Positions 36,210-45,409 are shown, counted from the first letter of the stretch. The stretch: 64,000 nt of DNA from Winogradskyella costae (GCF_013403865.1 NZ_JABFDK010000001.1:434001-498000), one strand, 5' to 3'. The notes: a model not told the origin generated them from the sequence alone. Translations and numbers: made by a program.

Positions 36210-36989
36210 ATGGATAAAGAGATAAAACGTGTGGTCGTAAAAGTTGGCACCAACGTATTAACAAATAAAGATAATAGAATTTTAGGTCCTGTTCTTAGAG
36301 AGTTGGTAAGGCAAATTGCCGTCCTATATGAAGAAAATATTATGGTTATCTTGGTTTCATCTGGCTCTGCAATGGCAGGCATGGAAATTTTAGGTGAAAC
36401 TAATATAAAAGACAAATCTATAAGACGACAGGTCTATTCTGCAGTAGGTCAGCCACGAATGATGAGACACTACTATAGTCTTTTTCACGACTATGGTATG
36501 CGATGCGCCCAAGTATTAGCAACAAAACGCGATTTTGATATCGGGAAGCACCGTGAAAACATGATTAATTGTTATGAAGGTTTACTTGCTGAAGGTGTCA
36601 TTCCGATTGCTAATGAAGATGATGCTGTATCGCTTACAATGTCAATGTTTTCCGACAATGATGAATTGGCAAGTCTGGTAGCAGAACTTATTGATGCCGA
36701 TCGATTAATTATTCTATCGGATACAGACGGCCTTTATGATGGACACCCAGATGATGATGACTCAAGGATTCTGAATACGGTAATTACTAATCAGAATGTT
36801 GAAAAATATGTTCAAGATTCCGATAAAAAAGAAGGTGAAGGTCGTGGAGGAATGGCTTCCAAATTGAAGATTGCTAAAGGCACTGCCAATAAAAATATTC
36901 CTACGTATATCGCTAATGGTAAGAAAGCAAATGTAATTGTAGATATCATTAATAATAAAGAAGTGGGAACTAAATTTATTTGTGCCTAA
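36210..36989 (+). CDS. proB: Glutamate 5-kinase, short form without PUA domain
   Basis: This 259-residue amino acid kinase phosphorylates the gamma-carboxylate of glutamate. It has VVVKVGTNVLTN at the N-terminus, VSSGSAMAGME, IPIANEDDAVS, FSDNDELASLVAELIDAD, LSDTDGLYDG and GRGGMASKLKIA. E. coli ProB has about 367 residues with a C-terminal PUA domain; here the protein ends after the kinase domain. It lies between proC and proA. Confidence 0.95.
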   Translation: MDKEIKRVVVKVGTNVLTNKDNRILGPVLRELVRQIAVLYEENIMVILVSSGSAMAGMEILGETNIKDKSIRRQVYSAVGQPRMMRHYYSLFHDYGMRCAQVLATKRDFDIGKHRENMINCYEGLLAEGVIPIANEDDAVSLTMSMFSDNDELASLVAELIDADRLIILSDTDGLYDGHPDDDDSRILNTVITNQNVEKYVQDSDKKEGEGRGGMASKLKIAKGTANKNIPTYIANGKKANVIVDIINNKEVGTKFICA

Positions 36990-37083
36990 ATATTTATAAC
37001 ATAAACAGACAGGCTTTAAACATTATCATCCAAATAGATGATTCGAAGTGAATGGCATGTAATAGTTTATAAAATTAAAACAC

Positions 37084-38283
37084 ATGAAACTTTTAAATAC
37101 AGAAATAAAGAATAACGTCTTAAAATCAATGCTTCAAATTTTAGAGCGCGAACGCAACGCTATTATAGAAGCAAATAAAAAAGATTTGGATGCTTTTAAA
37201 AAAGAAGATCAAGCGCTATATGACCGTTTAATTGTTAATGATAAAAAGGTTGATGAAATGATAGCCGCCGTAAAAGCGGTGATGCTCCAAGAAGACCCTG
37301 TTGGAAAAGAAATAACTAACAGAACTCTAAAAAACAATTTAAACATCGTTAATACCACAGCCCCCTTCGGTACCATTTTAATAATATATGAATCTAGACC
37401 AGATGTTACTATTGAGGCGGCCGTTTTAGCATTTAAAGCAAACAACAAAATTTTACTAAAAGGGGGAAAAGAAGCCTTAAATAGTAATCTTATTTTAGAG
37501 AAATGCTGGCACGAAGCTCTAGAAGACAACGGACTTTCTAAAGATTGGATTAAACTTTTACATTTAAAACGTGAGGAAACACAAGCCTTCCTTAAAAATC
37601 CTACAGAACCATTAGATTTAATTGTTCCTCGTGGTGGTGAGCGGTTAATTAACTTTGTAAAAACGCATGCAACCTGTGCGGTCTTAGTTAGTGGACGCGG
37701 CAATAACTTTTTATATGTATCTGAACATGCTGATTGGAGTAAAGCCGTCAACGTTATTATTAATGCGAAAACAGATAAAATTTCAGGATGTAATGCATTA
37801 GACAAAGTTCTAATTAATAAGAACCTACCTCAATACGAAATTAAACTTAAAATGCTTCAAGAAAAACTAGAACAGTATAAAGTTGAAATCATAGTAGATA
37901 ACAAAGTGTCTCAAATTTTACCTGAAAAAGAAATCGTTTCAAATTCTGATATTTGGCATGAAGAGTTTTTAGCTTTAAAACTTCTTATAGGTGAAGTTGC
38001 ATCAATAGATGAGGCTATCGAGGTCATTAACACCTATTCAGGGAAGCATTCCGCTTCAATTATAACAGAAGATAAAACCGAAGCCATGCAGTTTATGCAT
38101 AATGTAGATAGTGCAGCTGTATATCATAATGCCTCAACTAGATTTACGGATGGAGGCCAAATGGGAGTTGGCGCAGAATTAGCAATTAGTACGGATAAAT
38201 TACACCACCGTGGTCCGCTTGGTCTAAACCAATTAGTGACTAATAAGTATTACGTTTATGGAGACGGACAAGTCAGAATTTAG
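37084..38283 (+). CDS. proA: Glutamate-5-semialdehyde dehydrogenase (gamma-glutamyl phosphate reductase)
   Basis: This 399-residue aldehyde-dehydrogenase-fold enzyme reduces gamma-glutamyl phosphate. Catalytic Cys236 lies in KISGCNALDKVLIN. Other landmarks are TAPFGTILIIYESRPDVTIEAAVLAFKANN, LIVPRGGERLINF and the C-terminal ELAISTDKLHHRGPLGLNQL. It follows proB after 94 bases. A 198-codon reading frame antisense to its middle (37209-37805) is a shadow. Confidence 0.96.
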   Translation: MKLLNTEIKNNVLKSMLQILERERNAIIEANKKDLDAFKKEDQALYDRLIVNDKKVDEMIAAVKAVMLQEDPVGKEITNRTLKNNLNIVNTTAPFGTILIIYESRPDVTIEAAVLAFKANNKILLKGGKEALNSNLILEKCWHEALEDNGLSKDWIKLLHLKREETQAFLKNPTEPLDLIVPRGGERLINFVKTHATCAVLVSGRGNNFLYVSEHADWSKAVNVIINAKTDKISGCNALDKVLINKNLPQYEIKLKMLQEKLEQYKVEIIVDNKVSQILPEKEIVSNSDIWHEEFLALKLLIGEVASIDEAIEVINTYSGKHSASIITEDKTEAMQFMHNVDSAAVYHNASTRFTDGGQMGVGAELAISTDKLHHRGPLGLNQLVTNKYYVYGDGQVRI

Positions 38284-38370
38284 AGTCGAAAAACGAATAA
38301 AGCAATCTCAATCCTAAGTTTTTAGTCTGACAATTAGGATTTTACACTAAAAAATCTTATTTTACTGGCT

Positions 38371-38745
38371 ATGGTTACACAAGATAAAATTAAATACGCA
38401 GAAGAGTTGAGTACCTCAATATCATATCTCGAAAATTTAGGCTATTCTAACATAAAGGCTGATTTTGAAGGTTACGAATCCCCTAAATCCTATCATAAAA
38501 AAGGGAGTGACATTGATGTTACTCCAGATATTGTGGCAGAAAAAGAAGGACGAAAGCATATCTTTGATTTGAGTTTGAAGTCTGAAAAACCGAGGTTATT
38601 AAAGTCGAAATGGTTATTTCTTAATACGTTGAGTCAAATTAAATCGTACCGTTTTAGACTCATCACAATGAAAGGTCATTATAAATTCACTACTGAAACT
38701 ATTGATGCGATTAATCTTGATACCGTAAAACTGCTTAAAATTTAA
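38371..38745 (+). CDS. Conserved-looking protein of unknown function upstream of rpoD
   Basis: I do not recognise this 124-residue protein. It has an amphipathic N-terminal helix (IKYAEELSTSISYLENLGY), a segment SDIDVTPDIVAEKEGRKHIFDLSLK, then LKSKWLFLNTLSQIKSYRFRLITMKGHYKF. The spacing of acidic residues before a strand ending in Lys faintly recalls a restriction-endonuclease-like (PD-D/ExK) fold, but the motif is imperfect and I would not rely on it. It has no signal or membrane segment. It lies 88 bases after proA and 96 bases before rpoD, same strand. Confidence 0.75.
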   Translation: MVTQDKIKYAEELSTSISYLENLGYSNIKADFEGYESPKSYHKKGSDIDVTPDIVAEKEGRKHIFDLSLKSEKPRLLKSKWLFLNTLSQIKSYRFRLITMKGHYKFTTETIDAINLDTVKLLKI

Positions 38746-38841
38746 AAGTTTTTTTTAATATTGTGTAACATTTTGTTGCTTCCGTACGTATAATAAAAGC
38801 AGCACGTTGTTGTGTTTAAATTGCACAAATCTTAAAATTAA

Positions 38842-39705
38842 ATGAGACAACTAAAAATTACCAAGCAGGTTACCAATAGGGAAACCGCATCCTTAGACAA
38901 ATATTTACAAGAAATTGGTAAGGTAGATCTTATTACAGCAGACGAAGAGGTAGAATTAGCTCAACGTATTAAAGCTGGAGATCAACTCGCTTTAGAAAAA
39001 TTAACTAAAGCTAACTTACGTTTTGTGGTTTCTGTTGCAAAGCAATATCAAAATCAAGGTTTAACATTACCCGATTTAATTAATGAAGGTAACTTAGGTT
39101 TAATTAAAGCTGCACAACGTTTTGATGAAACACGTGGTTTTAAATTCATCTCTTATGCTGTATGGTGGATTAGACAATCTATATTACAAGCCTTAGCAGA
39201 ACAATCGCGTATTGTACGCTTACCGTTAAACAAGATTGGTTCCATAAATAAAATTAATAAAACGTTTGCCTTTTTAGAGCAAAGCCATGAGCGACCACCT
39301 TCTGCAGAAGAAATCGCGAAAGAATTAGATATGACGATCAACGACGTTAAAGAGTCTATGAAAAATTCTGGTCGTCACGTCAGTATGGATGCTCCTCTAG
39401 TTGAAGGTGAAGATTCTAACTTATACGATGTACTACGAAGTGGTGAATCACCAAATCCAGATAGAGATTTATTACATGAATCTTTAAGAACGGAAATTGA
39501 ACGTGCTTTAGAGACTTTAACACCTCGTGAAGCAGATGTTGTGCGTTTGTATTTTGGATTAGGGAATCAACACCCAATGACATTAGAAGAGATTGGTGAG
39601 ACTTTCGAATTAACTCGGGAGCGTGTAAGACAAATTAAAGAAAAAGCGATCAGACGTTTAAAGCATACGTCTAGAAGTAAAATATTAAAAACATATTTAG
39701 GTTAG
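38842..39705 (+). CDS. rpoD: Primary RNA polymerase sigma factor (RpoD/SigA)
   Basis: This 287-residue sigma-70 factor has regions 1.2 ([20 protein letters not shown]), 2 ([37 protein letters not shown], then [15 protein letters not shown]), 3 ([14 protein letters not shown]) and 4 ([30 protein letters not shown]). It lacks region 1.1, as is usual for Bacteroidota primary sigma factors, which recognise the -33 TTTG / -7 TAnnTTTG promoters found across this window. The closing motif is [12 protein letters not shown]. Two terminator hairpins follow. Confidence 0.96.
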   Translation: MRQLKITKQVTNRETASLDKYLQEIGKVDLITADEEVELAQRIKAGDQLALEKLTKANLRFVVSVAKQYQNQGLTLPDLINEGNLGLIKAAQRFDETRGFKFISYAVWWIRQSILQALAEQSRIVRLPLNKIGSINKINKTFAFLEQSHERPPSAEEIAKELDMTINDVKESMKNSGRHVSMDAPLVEGEDSNLYDVLRSGESPNPDRDLLHESLRTEIERALETLTPREADVVRLYFGLGNQHPMTLEEIGETFELTRERVRQIKEKAIRRLKHTSRSKILKTYLG

Positions 39706-39742
39706 GATTCCGTATTTTTAACGACCAACCTATAAAGGTAAC

Positions 39743-39772
39743 AACAGTTACAAACATAACTGTTCGTTTTTT
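39743..39772 (+). terminator. First terminator after rpoD
   Basis: AACAGTTA, loop CAAACA, TAACTGTT, then CGTTTTTTG. It begins 38 bases after the rpoD stop. Confidence 0.75.
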
Positions 39773-39781
39773 GATTGATGA

Positions 39782-39822
39782 AAGAACCCACGGCTGATTA
39801 CCGTGGGTTCACTTTTTTATTT
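39782..39822 (+). terminator. Second, stronger terminator after rpoD
   Basis: GAACCCACGG (39784-39793), loop CTGATTA, CCGTGGGTTC (39801-39810) then ACTTTTTTATTTT. This is the most GC-rich stem among the terminators in the window. Confidence 0.9.
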
Positions 39823-39871
39823 TGTTTCGGTCTGTATTTAAATTAGAACAAATTAATCCTCACATTTTTAA

Positions 39872-39879
39872 TACCTTTG
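39872..39879 (+). promoter_or_regulatory. -7 element for rpe
   Basis: TACCTTTG matches TAnnTTTG exactly, 25 bases before the rpe ATG; no clear -33 TTG is present. Confidence 0.5.
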
Positions 39880-39904
39880 CAGAAACCTTATAGAATTTCA
39901 TTTA

Positions 39905-40567
39905 ATGACTTCAAAATTAATTGCACCCTCAATGTTAGCTGCCGATTTTGGCAACTTGCAACGTGATACTGAAATGGTTAATAATAGCGATGCCGATTGG
40001 TTTCATATCGATGTTATGGACGGACATTTTGTACCCAATATATCTTATGGTATGCCAATAATCGCTGCTATAAAGAAACATGCCACCAAGCCATTAGATG
40101 TCCATCTAATGATTGAGAAGCCAGAACGTTATATTGAAGAATTTGCAAAAGTTGGAGCCGATATTATTACTGTCCATTACGAATCTACAGTTCATCTACA
40201 TAGAACACTAAGGCAAATTAAAGATGCTGGTTGTAAAGCCGGAATTGTTCTTAATATTACCACACCACTTAATGTTTTAGAGGACATCTTACCAGAATGT
40301 TATATGGTTTTACTGATGTCTATAAACCCTGGTTTTGGTGGTCAAAAATTTGAAGATATCACCTATAAGCGTGTCAAAAATCTTCGCAAAATGATAGATG
40401 ATCAAGGCCTAAATACCCGTATTGAAATAGATGGAGGTGTTACGGATCAAAACATAAAAAAATTAGTTGAAGCTGGTGCCGATACTTTTGTAGCCGGTAG
40501 CCATGTTTTTAAGAGTTCAAATCAGATAGAAACGATTAAAACACTTAAAGATTTAGCTAATTCATAA
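39905..40567 (+). CDS. rpe: Ribulose-phosphate 3-epimerase
   Basis: This 220-residue TIM-barrel enzyme interconverts ribulose 5-phosphate and xylulose 5-phosphate in the pentose phosphate pathway. Metal-binding and catalytic segments are LAADFGNL, FHIDVMDGHFVPNISYG, LDVHLMIEKPERY, ITVHYES, MSINPGFGGQKF and RIEIDGGVTDQNI, with the phosphate loop VAGSHVF. Length is typical. It has its own promoter element and is followed by a bidirectional terminator. Confidence 0.97.
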   Translation: MTSKLIAPSMLAADFGNLQRDTEMVNNSDADWFHIDVMDGHFVPNISYGMPIIAAIKKHATKPLDVHLMIEKPERYIEEFAKVGADIITVHYESTVHLHRTLRQIKDAGCKAGIVLNITTPLNVLEDILPECYMVLLMSINPGFGGQKFEDITYKRVKNLRKMIDDQGLNTRIEIDGGVTDQNIKKLVEAGADTFVAGSHVFKSSNQIETIKTLKDLANS

Positions 40568-40568
40568 T

Positions 40569-40603
40569 AAAAAAAGGTGCTAAATTAAAGCACCTTTTTT
40601 TTT
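40569..40603. terminator. Bidirectional terminator between rpe and the CBS-domain gene
   Basis: GGTGCT (40576-40581), 7-base loop, AGCACC (40589-40594), with A run before and T run after. The right arm's T run reaches the stop codon of the convergent gene. Confidence 0.85.
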
Positions 40604-41021
40604 ATAGTTGTTTCAACAAATAGTTAATTAAATCTGTGGTCGTTACAATTCCGACTAATCGTCCATCATCGACTATGGGTAATGCATGAAATTCTTTTTG
40701 GGCTAAAATCAAGGCGACGTGTTTTATACTCGTATCCGACGGCACTGTAATGACGTTTTTAGCCATTACTTGCTCGATTGTAAACATATTGTAAACTAAT
40801 GATTCAATCTCCATTTCGGTTTCATCTACAGCGTCGGCAAAGCTAATTCGCAATAAATCAGTATAACTCAACATACCTATAATAGCCTCGTTCTCAACGA
40901 CAGGGATATGACGGATTTTATGTTTTTTAAATAATAATTCGGCGGTCTCTAGTTCATCATCCTTTTGAAGAGTGATTATTTTTGAAGACATAATTGTAGA
41001 AATTGGTTGAATACTTTTCAT
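40602..41021 (-). CDS. CBS-domain pair protein
   Basis: This 139-residue protein consists of two CBS domains. The first covers MSSKIITLQKDDELETAELLFKKHKIRHIPVVENEAIIGMLSYTDLL, the second AKNVITVPSDTSIKHVALILAQKEFHALPIVDDGRLVGIVTTTDLI. Such stand-alone pairs bind adenine nucleotides and act as sensors or regulators of partner enzymes. The partner is unknown. It is monocistronic, just downstream of the polysaccharide locus on the same strand with a 97-base gap, and probably not part of that operon. Confidence 0.88.
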   Translation of the reverse strand: MKSIQPISTIMSSKIITLQKDDELETAELLFKKHKIRHIPVVENEAIIGMLSYTDLLRISFADAVDETEMEIESLVYNMFTIEQVMAKNVITVPSDTSIKHVALILAQKEFHALPIVDDGRLVGIVTTTDLINYLLKQL

Positions 41022-41118
41022 GACTTAAGCTTTATAATTCACTATTAAAAGTAACGTTTAAAGCCCTAAAGAAATATGATAAATATCACCTACAACAACT
41101 ATAATAAGTAACTATAGA

Positions 41119-43455
41119 TTAGTCTTTACCGCCGTAACCGTAATTATAACCATAATTATAACCGTAGCCATAAGAATTGCCTAAACCAACACTATTAATG
41201 ACATAGGCCATATTCTTTAGCTTACCAGAATCTGAAAGGTCTTTAGAGAATTTCAGGAGATTCTTTTCTGTATAATTCGCTCGAGTTAAATAAATAGTCG
41301 CATCTGCCAATTGTGAAATCAACATAGTATCGGTAACTAAAATTGTTGGAGCTGTATCTACAATGATATAATCGTATTCCTCTTTTGCTTCTTCAATAAG
41401 TTTTGCAAAACGCCCATTTGTAAGTAAATGTGCAGGGTTAGGAGGAATACTTCCCGATAATATAATGTGATGATTAGGGTGTTTTTCAAAACCACTAATT
41501 AAGGCATCTTTCCAATTGTAGTTAATATCATGCAAATAATTGGATAAGCCTGACTTGTGTTTATCTTCATGAATATGGGTATGAATCTGCGGGTTTCTTA
41601 AATCGGCTCCAATCAATAAAACTTTTTTATTAATACTAGACAAGGCTAAAGATAGATTTATACTCACATAGGTCTTCCCCTCTCCTTTAATGGTAGATGT
41701 ACAGTAGATCACCTTACCCTTCTTATCACTCTTCACAGGCAGAATATAATCAACATTAGAACTTAATATTCTAAACGCTTCAGACTGCGTAGAGTTATCC
41801 TCTGGATTACTGAAAATAAGTTGTTCCGATTTTGCTTTTGGTAACTCCCCTACAATTGGCACTTTAGAGTTTAATTGCATAACATCTTCACGCCCTTTTA
41901 TTTTAGTATCCAAGAGTACGGAAGCATAAATAACCCCAAAAGGAACGATTAAACCTAAAACAAATGCGATTAGGTAGGTGCTTCTTGAATTGGGTGAAAT
42001 TGGTCCACCACCTGAGATGGCATACTCCACGACTTTGATTGAAGGCTCTGTAATAGCCAAATTAATAGCTGCTTCCTCTCTTTTTTGAAGCAAAAACAGA
42101 TATAACGTTTGTTTTATCTCACGTTGTCTCGTAATATCTGTTATTTTCTTTTCTTTACTTGGTAAGCTATATACTTGTGATGCAAATTTTCTATTCTTAC
42201 GCGTTAATTGTGCTTTTGAGGCTTCTAGTTGTTTAGCATAGGAGTCGATAGACGCGAATATATTTGCTTTCAAATCTATAAGTCTATTATTTAATAGTAT
42301 GACGTTTGGATTGTTCTCACCACCACTAATAATTAAGTTATCACGCTCTAAAACAAGTGTATTGTAATTATTAACTAAACTATTGATACTAGAGTTATTA
42401 ACTCCAATATTAGCTGGTAATAATGCAGAGTTAGAATTGGGCTTCTCCAAAGTTTCCTTAAGTAATCCAGAAAGTATTAATTGGTTTTCAGTTTCAAACA
42501 ACTCTTCTTCAGATAACGTTCGTTGTGAAATACCTAGCTCTGCATCTGATTCTAAAGTAATTAAATTATTTTTTTCCTTATAATCCTTTATACCAAGCTC
42601 AATAGAATCTAATTCTCTCGCTAAAAGCTTAAAACGCTCATCAATAAAATCAATAGTTCGCCTTGAGATATCTTGTCGGTCATTGATACCGTCTTCATTA
42701 AACACTTCAATAAGGGTATTAAGAATACGCTCATTCTTAGGTTTACTTTGACTTGTATAATTTAACTGCAGTAAATCGCTACCCTTACCTAGCATACTAA
42801 TATTAATACCCCCTTTCAAACCACCTGTAACTGAAGCCACTGGTGCAAATTTAACAATATAAGATTTCCCTATAAAAGACTTATGCTTTGCTGACGAATC
42901 CCTGCTTAATTCAAAAGGTAAATTATGCTCGATTTGAGTGGTGTCAAAATTTGGAAATACTAATGTTTTTTCAGTACTCGAGGGGGTCACTTCATAAGCC
43001 TGAGACTTTACCTCTATTTTATAAGATGCTCCACCATAAATACTATCATTGCTTATTGTTTTTAATATACTAAAAGGTAAGTGGTTTATTTCTGTAGTAA
43101 GCACACTTCCTTCTTCAAAAAAACGCATTGTTAAATCTAAGCGATCAACAACATTCTCAATAATGCGATAAGACTTAAGAATTTCTATCTCATTTTCTAA
43201 GTTAATGTTTGAGCGGTTAAATATAAAGGCCGAAGAAGGTAATTCTAATCCTTTGGTTTTATTTAAAATCTTAATTTTAGCACTTGCGCTGTAAACTTTT
43301 GGTGTATATCTTAAATATATAAAGGCACCGATAAGTGCCACTATAATACCGAGAGCAAACCAATACCAATATCGTAAATATTTACGAACTTCCTTTTTAA
43401 TAAACTCCCCTTGATCACCACTTTTTTGGTAGTTACTCTCTTCCATCTGACTCAT
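41119..43455 (-). CDS. wzc: Wzc-like polysaccharide copolymerase and tyrosine autokinase
   Basis: This 778-residue inner membrane protein controls chain length and export. A first membrane helix (about 33-50) is followed by a Wzz domain, a periplasmic coiled-coil region and a second helix (about 495-515). The cytoplasmic BY-kinase has Walker A KGEGKTYVS with Lys594, Walker A' VLLIGADLRNP and Walker B YIIVDTAPT. The C-terminal tail is a tyrosine cluster (GYGYNYGYNYGYGGKD), the autophosphorylation site. It follows the Wza-like gene by 1 base. No Wzb-type phosphatase gene is seen in the window. Confidence 0.95.
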   Translation of the reverse strand: MSQMEESNYQKSGDQGEFIKKEVRKYLRYWYWFALGIIVALIGAFIYLRYTPKVYSASAKIKILNKTKGLELPSSAFIFNRSNINLENEIEILKSYRIIENVVDRLDLTMRFFEEGSVLTTEINHLPFSILKTISNDSIYGGASYKIEVKSQAYEVTPSSTEKTLVFPNFDTTQIEHNLPFELSRDSSAKHKSFIGKSYIVKFAPVASVTGGLKGGINISMLGKGSDLLQLNYTSQSKPKNERILNTLIEVFNEDGINDRQDISRRTIDFIDERFKLLARELDSIELGIKDYKEKNNLITLESDAELGISQRTLSEEELFETENQLILSGLLKETLEKPNSNSALLPANIGVNNSSINSLVNNYNTLVLERDNLIISGGENNPNVILLNNRLIDLKANIFASIDSYAKQLEASKAQLTRKNRKFASQVYSLPSKEKKITDITRQREIKQTLYLFLLQKREEAAINLAITEPSIKVVEYAISGGGPISPNSRSTYLIAFVLGLIVPFGVIYASVLLDTKIKGREDVMQLNSKVPIVGELPKAKSEQLIFSNPEDNSTQSEAFRILSSNVDYILPVKSDKKGKVIYCTSTIKGEGKTYVSINLSLALSSINKKVLLIGADLRNPQIHTHIHEDKHKSGLSNYLHDINYNWKDALISGFEKHPNHHIILSGSIPPNPAHLLTNGRFAKLIEEAKEEYDYIIVDTAPTILVTDTMLISQLADATIYLTRANYTEKNLLKFSKDLSDSGKLKNMAYVINSVGLGNSYGYGYNYGYNYGYGGKD

Positions 43456-43456
43456 C

Positions 43457-44215
43457 TTATTTCGTAATTAAGACCACTGTGGTTAATAAAATAGAAATCA
43501 CTGATATAACTGTTCCAACATTACCAATGAAACCAGCGCTTTTAACTTTTGGGCTATTAGGATTAACGATGATAACATCATTAGGCTTTATAAAATTATA
43601 AGGTCCTTCTAGCCAATCTGCCGATGTAAGGTCTATATGTGTAATTTGTCTCACACCTTGCTCATCTCTCATCACAATTATATCTTCACGTTTACCATTT
43701 ATAGTTAAATCGCCAGCATATCCTAGTGCTTGTAATAGTGTAATATTTTGTTCTGAAAAATTAAATGTCCCAGGTTGATTAACTTGCCCTAATACCGTCA
43801 CTTTGGCATTAACTAACCTAACATCTACAGAAGGGTTTCTAAGATGGCCATCATTCTCTAGCTTCTTTTTAAGGAAATCTGCAAAATCTTGAGTTGTCAT
43901 ATTTGCAACAGGCAATATCCCTAAAACAGGAAAATTAATAGTCAAATTTTCAGATACCAAATACCCATCGAGTTGCAATAAATCAATACTAACACCACCA
44001 GAACCTGATGACACTTTATTATAAGGAATGACAGATTCGGGTACTAAAGCACTTACGGTAATACGCAGCACGTCATTTGGCTGAATTTTGGCATTAGAAT
44101 AACTGATTTCTTTATTAGCATACTGTTCAGCATCTTGAAGATATAAAATTTCTTTAGGACTAACACATGAAGATATTAATATACAGCAGAATAAACTATA
44201 AAAGTATTTGGACAT
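43457..44215 (-). CDS. wza: Wza-like polysaccharide export lipoprotein
   Basis: This 252-residue protein has a signal peptide ending in a lipobox ISSC (Cys17), then a Poly_export domain (QPNDVLRITVSALVPESVIPYN) and SLBB-type domains (VTVLGQVNQPGTFNFSEQNITLLQALGYAGDL). A C-terminal hydrophobic helix (about 228-250) may span the outer membrane as the Wza helical barrel does. It forms the export channel for the polysaccharide and partners with Wzc, the next gene. A well-formed promoter lies just upstream inside the locus. Confidence 0.92.
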   Translation of the reverse strand: MSKYFYSLFCCILISSCVSPKEILYLQDAEQYANKEISYSNAKIQPNDVLRITVSALVPESVIPYNKVSSGSGGVSIDLLQLDGYLVSENLTINFPVLGILPVANMTTQDFADFLKKKLENDGHLRNPSVDVRLVNAKVTVLGQVNQPGTFNFSEQNITLLQALGYAGDLTINGKREDIIVMRDEQGVRQITHIDLTSADWLEGPYNFIKPNDVIIVNPNSPKVKSAGFIGNVGTVISVISILLTTVVLITK

Positions 44216-44237
44216 TTGTAAGTGTTTAATAAGGTGA

Positions 44238-44268
44238 CAAATATAAGTGCAATAATGCTATTCACAAA
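44238..44268 (-). promoter_or_regulatory. Internal promoter for wza-wzc
   Basis: On the minus strand TTTG (44265-44268) is followed after 19 bases by TATATTTG (44238-44245), a full consensus match. Transcription would begin near 44232, giving a short leader before the ATG at 44215. It lets export genes be expressed apart from the upstream sugar genes. Confidence 0.7.
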
Positions 44269-44282
44269 GTAATACCATTACT
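44268..44282. repeat. Palindrome directly upstream of the wza promoter
   Basis: AGTAAT, ACC, ATTACT is a perfect 6-base inverted repeat abutting the -33 element. The same GTAAT/ATTAC half-sites occur in the inverted repeat upstream of the gmd promoter at 63557-63582. Confidence 0.5.
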
Positions 44283-44302
44283 ACCTAATTAATTAGAAAC
44301 AT

Positions 44303-45409
44303 CTATACACTAATTTTTCTTTGACCTCTTATCCAGTTAAAGACAAAGTATAACGAATATAGAATAGTTCCACTAGCGAGGAGTGTTGCTAATTGCACAT
44401 TAATATCCCAATTTCTAATCAAAAATGTTATCAGAATAAGAATACTATTGGTAACCACAATTATAGCTGTAGTTTGTCGATGAGAAAAACCTAAAATTAA
44501 AAAGCGATGATGTAAATGATTTCGATCCGCTGAGAACGGACTTTTTTTATGAATAACTAAACGTATAAAGAAGATACGTAAGGTATCTAAAAGCGGAAAA
44601 AACAAAAAGGCCAATACTAATATAGGCGACGAGTTATGGTAACTAGCATTTACAGACAATTCTGATAAGTTAATAAATCGAACCGCAAATAATGCGATTA
44701 TAAAACCTAATATCATAGAACCGGTATCTCCTAAAAACATTTTATTTCGTTTTGAAAAATTCAGGTATAAAAACGGTATGAGCGCGCCAATTACGGAGGC
44801 TGCCAAAACCACCATACTAATGTCATTATATTTATAAAATACGTAAGCAAAAGACACAATAGCCATTAAAGCCAATGTACCAGCAAGACCATCTATTCCA
44901 TCAATTAAATTAAACGCATTTATAATTAATATATATACAAAAAGTGTAAATAATACAGACACCCAATAGGGCATGATATTAATATTAAAAATACCAGATA
45001 GACTAACAATACGTGTATCCGTAAAAAGAATAAGCAAAATAGCAGCCAATAATTGACCCGTCAATTTTTTACGGGGAGACAGAACAAGAATATCATCTTT
45101 TAATCCTAGAAAAAACAATAAAGTAATACCGCCTAGAATTAACAATAACATTTTAGTATCTAATATTGCTCCAATTGTTGTGATGGTAACTACAATACTA
45201 AGAAATATACCGATACCCCCAAGATTTGGAACACTACCAGAGTGGCTACTTCGCCCGCCTGAATAAGCCATTAAATTTTTAGATTTCGCCACATTAATAA
45301 TAGCAGGATAACTTGTACTAGATACAAAAAAGGAAATAAAGATAGCTAGTAAAAAAAGCCAGCCTATATGATCTTGTGGAATAAAATTTTCGAGCAATTC
45401 TTTTACCAT
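44303..45409 (-). CDS. WecA/MraY-family undecaprenyl-phosphate sugar-1-phosphate transferase
   Basis: This 368-residue polytopic membrane enzyme transfers a sugar phosphate, usually GlcNAc-1-P, to undecaprenyl phosphate and starts repeat-unit assembly. Landmarks are NAFNLIDGIDGLAG (Asp170 and Asp173), FLGDTGSMILGF and the His-rich cytoplasmic motif RNHLHHRFL. About ten membrane helices are visible. Within the locus it would be the initiating enzyme. No other initiating (WbaP-type) transferase was seen. Exact sugar specificity is not readable. Confidence 0.9.
   Translation of the reverse strand: MVKELLENFIPQDHIGWLFLLAIFISFFVSSTSYPAIINVAKSKNLMAYSGGRSSHSGSVPNLGGIGIFLSIVVTITTIGAILDTKMLLLILGGITLLFFLGLKDDILVLSPRKKLTGQLLAAILLILFTDTRIVSLSGIFNINIMPYWVSVLFTLFVYILIINAFNLIDGIDGLAGTLALMAIVSFAYVFYKYNDISMVVLAASVIGALIPFLYLNFSKRNKMFLGDTGSMILGFIIALFAVRFINLSELSVNASYHNSSPILVLAFLFFPLLDTLRIFFIRLVIHKKSPFSADRNHLHHRFLILGFSHRQTTAIIVVTNSILILITFLIRNWDINVQLATLLASGTILYSLYFVFNWIRGQRKISV

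Noticed and set aside
37209..37805. A 198-codon reading frame antisense to proA
   Set aside because: It lies wholly opposite a well-conserved enzyme, its composition (Ser, Lys, Ile, Thr rich) is that of a reverse-complement shadow, and it has no recognisable domain or ribosome binding region.
38746..38841. TATAAT-like sequence upstream of rpoD as its promoter
   Set aside because: There is no partner element at a fitting distance and the genome's promoters follow the TAnnTTTG form; I could not decide on a start site.
42900..43060. Search for CRISPR arrays, tRNA genes or insertion sequences in the window
   Set aside because: No spaced direct repeats, cloverleaf sequences with conserved TTCGA arms, or transposase genes were seen here or elsewhere in the window; the coordinates given are only an example of a stretch checked.
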